Shown: one piece after another, positions 57,552 through 64,000 of the stretch
How positions within the stretch are numbered: the stretch's first letter is position 1
Layout: every line of letters begins with the position of its first letter
Origin: Ambrosia x helenae
Lineage: Eukaryota; Streptophyta; Magnoliopsida; Asterales; Asteraceae
Assembly (NCBI GenBank): GCA_030844895.1
Contig: CM061232.1
Span: 88,973,769 to 89,037,768 of the forward strand
Direction of reading: 5' to 3'
Length of the DNA: 64,000 bases
Notes under the pieces: model-generated
Told to the model about the DNA's origin: nothing
Database searches by the model: none
The model's input: only the letters and a program-made list of their open reading frames with translations
Made by a program: the position numbers and the translations under genes

Positions 57552-58216
57552 CTTTAATCAGCTTCAATGACATGGGAGGAATCAAGAAATCTCCACTGTT
57601 TTGATTAGCGATTCTGTGACGAAGGCATAGATCAATATCATCTGCACTTTCATTTCTCGATTCTCATCTTCTTCAGCTTCGGTTGCTGGAGCTCTACCAC
57701 GATCTGCAGAAAAAATTAATAAAAACTGCACACAAACTACAACTTGTATTAGATATATGACAAAAATCCGGACTAATCAAATTCTTGAAGTTAATCATTT
57801 GATAAACTTTCAAGATTTGTCCATTTTGACCACCATTTGGAGAAACGAATCATTCCCCTGAACATTTAAATCCTTCTTAGTTTCACCCTGAACTTTCAAA
57901 CTTGTCAAATTAAACCCTTTGATTTTTGAAAGTTGCATTCTGACTCTTGAATTTTGAAAGACTTTATTTTATTGTGCTTGGGGTTTAGATATGAGATTCT
58001 AATTGAAGAATTCAGTATTCCAACATCGGTTAATCGAAAATTAAATTCTTTTGTATTTTTCGGAAATTTAAACCAAAACACACCTAAAATATTTTTGGAT
58101 TTTCAAACTTTCAATATCTAAAATCTTTAAAGCAGATAACTAATATTTACAGACAATATTTTTCTTTGTGTTGGTACAAAATCGCTACATCGTGGATTGT
58201 CGGCCTACGCAAGAAT
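57552..58216. other. Exon-like remnant and spacer, unit 3 start
   Basis: Nearly identical to 29936-30601. Same unexplained open stretch behind a TTTCTGCAG acceptor at about 57705. Otherwise AT-rich without a frame. Confidence 0.4.
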
Positions 58217-58501
58217 TCATTTTTTGTACACTTGATTCATGGCGTTGCTGGAAAAATGTTGGCATTCCCGCGAAGTCCTTTTGGACATTTCTAAATACTC
58301 ATTGTTCTCATCAGGAGTATTATCGGACGCAAGTAGTTGGGCGACTGATTCAACTTTTTGTGTCACCATAAAACTATTTATACCTCCCATTTTACCTCTC
58401 TCTAAACCATGGATATGTGCCTTCGCATCACCAACAATTTTTAAAACAACCGTTTCGACATACGAAACCGGTAACAGAAATGTTCGCCATTGTACTTTGG
58501 T
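58217..58501 (-). CDS. Unidentified open frame, possible exon
   Basis: Open for 94 codons on the minus strand, ending in TGA at 58217. Text includes RTFLLPVSYVETVVLKIVGD, then QKVESVAQLLASDNTPDE and LEMSKRTSRECQHFSSNAM. The composition looks like real protein, but I know no match, and there is no in-frame ATG near the 5' end, so it would be an internal or last exon. It lies downstream of the EMF2-like gene on the same strand; it could be part of its lost 3' end or of another gene. The unit 2 copy has a one-base insertion. Confidence 0.4.
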   Translation of the reverse strand, partial: TKVQWRTFLLPVSYVETVVLKIVGDAKAHIHGLERGKMGGINSFMVTQKVESVAQLLASDNTPDENNEYLEMSKRTSRECQHFSSNAMNQVYKK

Positions 58502-59080
58502 TCATAACAAAATAATCATTCCTAAGAGTTTCGTTACCTTTTATGCAATCACGTTTGACGATATTTTAGGAATGCGTGACGATGTTTTAGTGTCTTCCAC
58601 TTCGGCTTGCTCGATGATGTCTTTAAACTATCGTCTTCGGATGGCAGTAAGAATATCCCGAGATAATCGTTCAAAAGTTTATAAACTAACCAGGTTACGC
58701 ATAAAGGACATAACGTGCAAGCTTTTAAAAGATAAAGTACAAAACCAATCAATTTTTAAGTTAAAGGACATTCTTTGCAATTGGGTATAAACCTAAAGGA
58801 CAAAACTTGTAATGTAGTCTATGTATTACTATTTCTCTACTAAATAATATAATTAATAATTTGGGAATTTACATGATATTTATGTAATTTTTCTCGATTG
58901 ATCTATTCTAATTTCCGCTTTAATGTAAATTTTTAAAAACCATCAAAATCTAACTACAAGAAAAAACCAAAACAAAAGAAACGAGAGATGAAATTTGACC
59001 GAGTGTTACATCTTCACAACAACAAGTGCTATCACAACAACAACAAGAAACTAGTATGAGCGATTGCATAAAGTTTTATT
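58502..59080. other. Spacer between unknown frame and G3
   Basis: Matches 30887-31466. On the minus strand KPKWKTLKHRHAFLKYRQT can be read near 58550-58620, without clear splice support. A related, more diverged block is at 470-660 in unit 1. AT-rich otherwise. Confidence 0.4.
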
Positions 59081-60688
59081 TTAAGGATTTTGGTCTCTAG
59101 ATCTACTTAGTTTGGTTCGACACTTGCTAATCACTATTGCATAAATTGATGTTTGGTGTAATTCTGCTTCCAGGTACTGATTGGGAAGCTTATTCTGATC
59201 TGATAGGATTAAAAGTTACAATCAATACGAATCACCTGAAATTTATAGCAAAACACAACCAATATTTCACACTTAATTAGAGAAGAAAGTAATAAAACAT
59301 TTGTCATACACAAATGATCTATATATCTTGCCTGTGTTGAGTTTTTGCCCCTGTTCGCATATTATTGACTTGGCTTACTGGATGATGAACATGAGCATGC
59401 ACATCTAAATTGTGCAGGGACTCGGATTAAGAAATAGAGGGTGGGAGAGAGTTTGTGAAACACACAAATTTTATTATATATTATTCCACACACTACAAAT
59501 GATACATGTAATTGGCAGTTAATTAAGTGCCTCACATAACCGACACAACAACAAGAGACATGACTGATCTAAATCAACATGTCTGTTACTTTGGCGCCTA
59601 ACTTCTACAGTTGACTTTTGAGTTGACTTTCTAAAATACTTAAAATTTCTTGATTATCTTCCAACAGCCTGGTGTATTTGAGTCCACCACCGAATGAATT
59701 GAATCCTGACTGTTTCTCTTTGCTTGCCTTCTTCTCATGGGCTTACGGCTGTTAAATTTAAGGTTAAACTACATAAAAAATGCATTTATTTTTACTCAAA
59801 GCAAGCACATAAAACAAAAGCTCGTGAAATACCAATAAAAGAGCTGCTGATATCCAGGAGACATCTCTCTGCTAAGTATCTGAATCCAAGAAGAAAAGCA
59901 TGTTATAAACGAAAGGAAATTTAAGCAATCATCATCCACAGAAGAGAAGAAACAGAAGTATTACCTCAGAAGAGGTATCGGTGATCTTAGCAGATACAAT
60001 CACAACTTGATGATCCCCGTGATCCTAAACAGAATTGTAAACTACGGTAAGTACTCTATTTTAATGCACAAAATAAAACATGATGGAATTATCAAATTAA
60101 CCAACCCAGAACTCATAGTTAAACAGATCATGCGATGCTGGCAAGTGATATGCAAGTCCCTGAAACATGACATCGATCAAGATATACATTTCATCGTAGG
60201 TACAAGCATACTGAAATAAAAAAAAATTACATATTTACCTTATAACTTGAACATTTTAGTGAACAAAATGGGCAACTATAATCTTCGGTAACTGCAATAT
60301 TTATGTAAAACATGTTTTCATATTTCAACAAGAAAAGTTGACACCATTGTAAGGTTTAAATGCAGAGTAAATTATAACAATAATTTATATCCAGTAGACA
60401 AGGGGACTGAAATTATCTTCGGTAACAGAAAGCTACCTTCTGTCATGTGCAGCATATTATTATAGTATTTATACTTGAATATCACGTCTCCTGTTTTAAG
60501 CCTGAAAACCAATGCATAACAACCTGTAACTTTATTTCCAGAATGCAATGAGAAAATATACATTTTACATACACTTCAAAAATTAATTACCTTAGACCTT
60601 TGGGAAACTCATCAGTATAAACGTTGATGATGGAAGGCGGTGTATCTTTTGCCTCAACCACTTCCATGCTTATCGTAATTGGCACTTG
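59081..60688 (-). CDS. EMF2-like: EMF2/VRN2-like gene, copy G3, 3' exons only
   Basis: Exons visible: 60688-60598, 60529-60437, 60291-60239, 60159-60106, 60024-59965, 59879-59833, 59748-59669 and 59199-about 59081. All match the G2 3' exons almost exactly and stay open. The zinc finger pair is 60291-60239 plus 60159-60106. The 5' exons should lie beyond the right edge, past the copia that fills intron 8. The solo LTR at 59335-59666 lies at the end of the basic exon. No VEFS box is seen downstream. Confidence 0.78.
59330..59671. mobile_element. Solo LTR (332 bp) in G3
   Basis: 59335-59666, GCCTG duplications at 59330-59334 and 59667-59671, orthologous to 31721-32038. Fourteen bases longer, chiefly through a tandem repeat of TTGAGTTGACT near 59620. 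Confidence 0.9.
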
Positions 60689-60739
60689 CTGCAATGTACT
60701 CATTGGTAAGTGTACAAGTGGTAAACATAATATCCCAGG

Positions 60740-63700
60740 TAACAAGTTAATGGAAATGCTTTTTGTATGTTTCCTTCCATTGATATAACAATGTACATAT
60801 AGGGAGAGATCCATATTTACAGGAGCTAATTTAGGAAATATATATGGAAAATACAACATTATTGACTAAGCATAAATTCTAGAATATTCCAATTATTTGA
60901 ATAGATTAATCAGCTGGAACTGGTGTTGATGTAGTGGCCTTAATATGCCCCTGCAAGATGGAGGTTTCGTTAGAGACACCGATCTGGGACCGTAACCTTA
61001 AAAACTGAGCTCAAGAGAGGGGTTAAGTACGAGGATCCGCCAGTTGGTCAGTTTAATTGATGTTGAGAACTTTTTGAGTAGCGCCCGCGACCTTCTCACG
61101 AACAAAATGATAATCTAACGCAACATGTTTCCTACGCGAGTTATACGTTGCTCCAGTATTGTTAGAGTAGAGAGTGGGTGACACCGGCGGCGGCATTTGC
61201 AAGTTCTTTGTATTCAGCTTCGGCAGAGGACCGAGAAACTGACTTTTGTCATGCCGATGTCCAAAAGATGATATTGCTACCGAGATATATGATGTAAGCA
61301 TGGTAGACCTACCGGTTGTAGAGACGCCTCCCCAATCAGAGTCAGAAAAGGCTGTGAGTTCGAAGCAAGCGTTTGAGAGCTTGCTGGTGAGTTTGAGTTG
61401 GTTGATGCATGAATTGTGAGAGCTTGTTGACAACAAAGGAAATATCAAGGCGTGTAAAAGAAAGATATTGAAGAGAACCTACAAGCTTATTATACGGTGT
61501 CAGGTCCAACTTTTGGAGTACCTTCTTCAAGTGTTAGAATTTGAGAAGAACATAAGGGCATGTTAACCAATTTGGCCTCATCCATGTGATGTATTGTTAA
61601 CGTATCATGTATATTTTATGTTGAGATAGAAACAAACCATGTGTAGTAGATATGAGTTACACTCCTAAAAAAATGACTTGGGAAGCCTAAGTCTTTTACC
61701 GAGAACTTATATGCAAGACTGTTAACAAAGTCATTCATGAACTCATTGTTGTTTTTTGTCAAGAGAATGTTGTAAACATAAACTAGAAAATAGCATAGGG
61801 TAAGATAAAGAAATAGCAAGTACGTTTCTTATGCTGACGGGTTTGGTAACCGGACTAAAAGTATAGAAATAGTCCTTAGCGTATTCTTGTGAGAAGCCTT
61901 TGGCAACAAGACATACCTTGTATTAGTCAATGCTACCATCGGGGTTAATGTTTGATTCGGAAAATCCACTTACATCCAATCAATTTTCTATAGGATGGTG
62001 CAACAAGTTCCCATGTTTGATTTCAAATTAAAGCGTTGTCCTCATCATCCATGGCTTTACACCACAACGGATCTCTAGATGCTTGAAGATAGGTATTTAT
62101 CTCAAGGAATCGAGTAAGGGGATGAACAGTGGTGGTGTTAACAAAATGAGAATCGTAATATTTGGTGTTGGGTTTCCGAGATCTAGGAGGCAAAGAAGAA
62201 GAAGTCGTTGGTGGGGTGGGTGGGTTGTAGATAGTATTTTGAATTGGTAACGATGTAGCAGAACTAGAATTGGCTAAGTGATAAGAAGAGGTGGAGGAGG
62301 AATAATCAGAGAAGATAAGGCAGTGGATGAAGAAGAATATGCATGAGAAGGTGCATTATGAGAGTGCGTTGGGTTTAGAGATGACCCATGGAAAAGGGAT
62401 TCATGAGTGGAGTTAATTTGATTTTGAGGTGATATGCAAAGGCGGTGCATGAGTGGAGTTGGGGATATTTGGAGTTCACATACGTAATGATGGAGGGGAA
62501 GCATGAGGAATAGATAAAAAGGCATCAGTAGTTGGAAGAGTATATTTTTTAGAAGATACATATCCTCAATAGATACATATCTAGAATGATAAAGGCAGAT
62601 GGTTCTTGAATCAAGACATTTATAGGTGGACTTGCCTAAGAAAATGCAAACTATCCTCAACAAATGCGTATCTAAAATGATAAAGGCGGCTGGTTCTTGA
62701 ATCAAGACATTTATAGGCGGACTTACCTAAGAAAATGCAAGGTATCCTCAACAAATACATATCTAGAATGATAAAGGTAGTTGGTTCTTGAATCAAGACA
62801 TTTATAGGCGGACTTAGACGTAGAGTAGCCTAAGAAAATGCAAGGTTGGGAGTGGGGTTGTAGTTTGGATATAGTGTAGGTTTTGAGCCATGGATAGCAT
62901 AAGCATCCGAATGTTTTTATTTCGCGTAATTTGGTGACTCATAGTCAAGCAATTGATACGGCGATTTGGATTGATGGATTGGTGTCGGAAGGCGATTTAT
63001 GAGATAGACCGCAGTTTGGAACGCATGAGACCAAAATGAAAGTGGTACACCATCATGGCGTAACAAGGCACGACCGGTTTGATGAAAGCGATTCCATTTT
63101 GTTTAGGGGTATGCGGAGGGGTGGTGTAATGTGAGATCCCCATGGATTGAAGAAACGGAAGGAGACCAATGTATTCACCGCCATTGTCGGTGAAGAGGGA
63201 TATAATTTGAGTATGAAGAAACTTTTACACCGGTAGTTTGAACTGTGGAAAAAGGATGGACACATATTGCATTTGTGTTTAATGGCATAAAGCTACACAT
63301 CTTTTGAGTAATAATCCACAAACACGACATAATATGCGAACCCATCAATAAATTTTTGAACCAGTCCCCATACAAAAGTTGTAATGGTTTAGCAGCAACA
63401 AACGAGTTTGATCCAAATGGCAACTTGTGACATTTATTGATAGCACACGATTGACCATGCAAAGTAGAATATAACAAGTATTTAAAATTAAGATCGAGGT
63501 CTTTACAAAGTAATTTAAAACTACGAAAACATAGATGTCCAAGTTGATGATGCCATTGGAGTAGTGATGCAGATGTAGTTGCATTTACATGTGGGAAAGA
63601 GATTAAGTTAGGAAACATCATTGATGTTCTCCCTCCACATGAGAGGTGCCCTTGTTTGGAGATCCTTCCCAAAAATATGAAACGGGAAGAATTCAACAGA

Positions 63701-64000
63701 AACTTGATTAGTACGACATAGTTTAGCAACGGAAATTAAATTCGTACGTATATTAGGAACACATAAAATATCGGGTAAGGAGAATGTTTTGGATATAGAG
63801 AGACCCGTACCATCACCTAGAAACAGAGGAGAGTGTGGCTGGACATGAGGTGAGATGATGCGAGGCACCAATGTCCATCATCCACCGTTGAGATCTCAAG
63901 GTAGAGGTAACGGCATTGGGAATAGGGTTAGACATGTGGTTATTAAAATAAATATGAAAATCTTTGATAAACTTGGCGAGCTTCTGACATTCACGAGTGT
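60740..64000 (-). mobile_element. Old copia element in intron 8 of G3, cut by window end
   Basis: Same insertion as in G1 and G2. 3' LTR from 60740 to about 60945; then RNase H (DSDWGGVS near 61345), RT fragments (61616-61819), the 91-bp tandem repeats (about 62560-62815), integrase core with intact PPHTPEQN region near 63110-63180, WHHQLGH near 63555, and protease region near 63860. Gag and the 5' LTR lie past the edge. Nearly identical to 33114-36360. Confidence 0.82.

Overview
The window is nuclear DNA of a flowering plant, probably a eudicot. Introns with GT-AG borders, a TACTAAC branch point, copia, gypsy, Helitron and Harbinger elements, and retroelement primer sites matching initiator methionine tRNA all point that way. 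Asteraceae is a guess from the look of the LTRs and I cannot prove it. There is no operon, CRISPR array or bacterial feature.

The backbone is a head-to-tail array of three minus-strand copies of one gene that resembles EMBRYONIC FLOWER 2 / VERNALIZATION 2, the zinc-finger subunit of Polycomb Repressive Complex 2. The exons are short (35-160 bases) and only show once they are spliced by eye. G1 spans 907-14361: sixteen exons join into a 1305-base frame (434 residues). G2 spans 31467-43224. G3 runs from about 59081 past the right edge; only its 3' exons are here. All three keep the Su(z)12-type C2H2 finger (CPFC...H...H). None shows the C-terminal VEFS box.

The repeat unit is about 27.6-28.9 kb. 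From about 13.07 kb to 30 kb, unit 1 is nearly identical to unit 2 (41.94-57.6 kb). From 30 to 37 kb, unit 2 is nearly identical to unit 3 (57.6-64 kb). G1's 3' half differs from G2 and G3 by roughly 5-7 percent where compared by eye. The step at 13.07/41.94 kb is what an unequal crossover inside the gene would leave, making G2 a hybrid with its 5' half from G1 and its 3' half from the G3-type gene.

Layout: 1-416 unclassified; 907-14361 G1, with a degenerate Ty3/gypsy chromovirus (1249-6374) in one intron, a Tourist-like MITE (6949-7172), an old copia (7541-12607) in another intron and a solo LTR (10234-10686) inside that copia; 14445-19780 upstream region with an ORF1-only PIF/Harbinger element (15675-17639); about 19780-29935 a 5'-truncated Athila-type gypsy element holding a 2.6-kb solo LTR (25575-28204); 29936-31460 exon-like sequence of unknown origin; 31467-43224 G2, with a solo LTR (31721-32038), the same old copia (33114-37452) and a 4-kb Helitron (37487-41517) that carries a nested solo LTR; 43225-47900 upstream region with a truncated copia (45828-47413); 47900-57560 the second Athila copy; 57560-64000 the start of unit 3.

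Most non-genic sequence is dead or non-autonomous transposons. The duplicated copies serve as empty-site controls, so several insertions are defined to the base, with target-site duplications.
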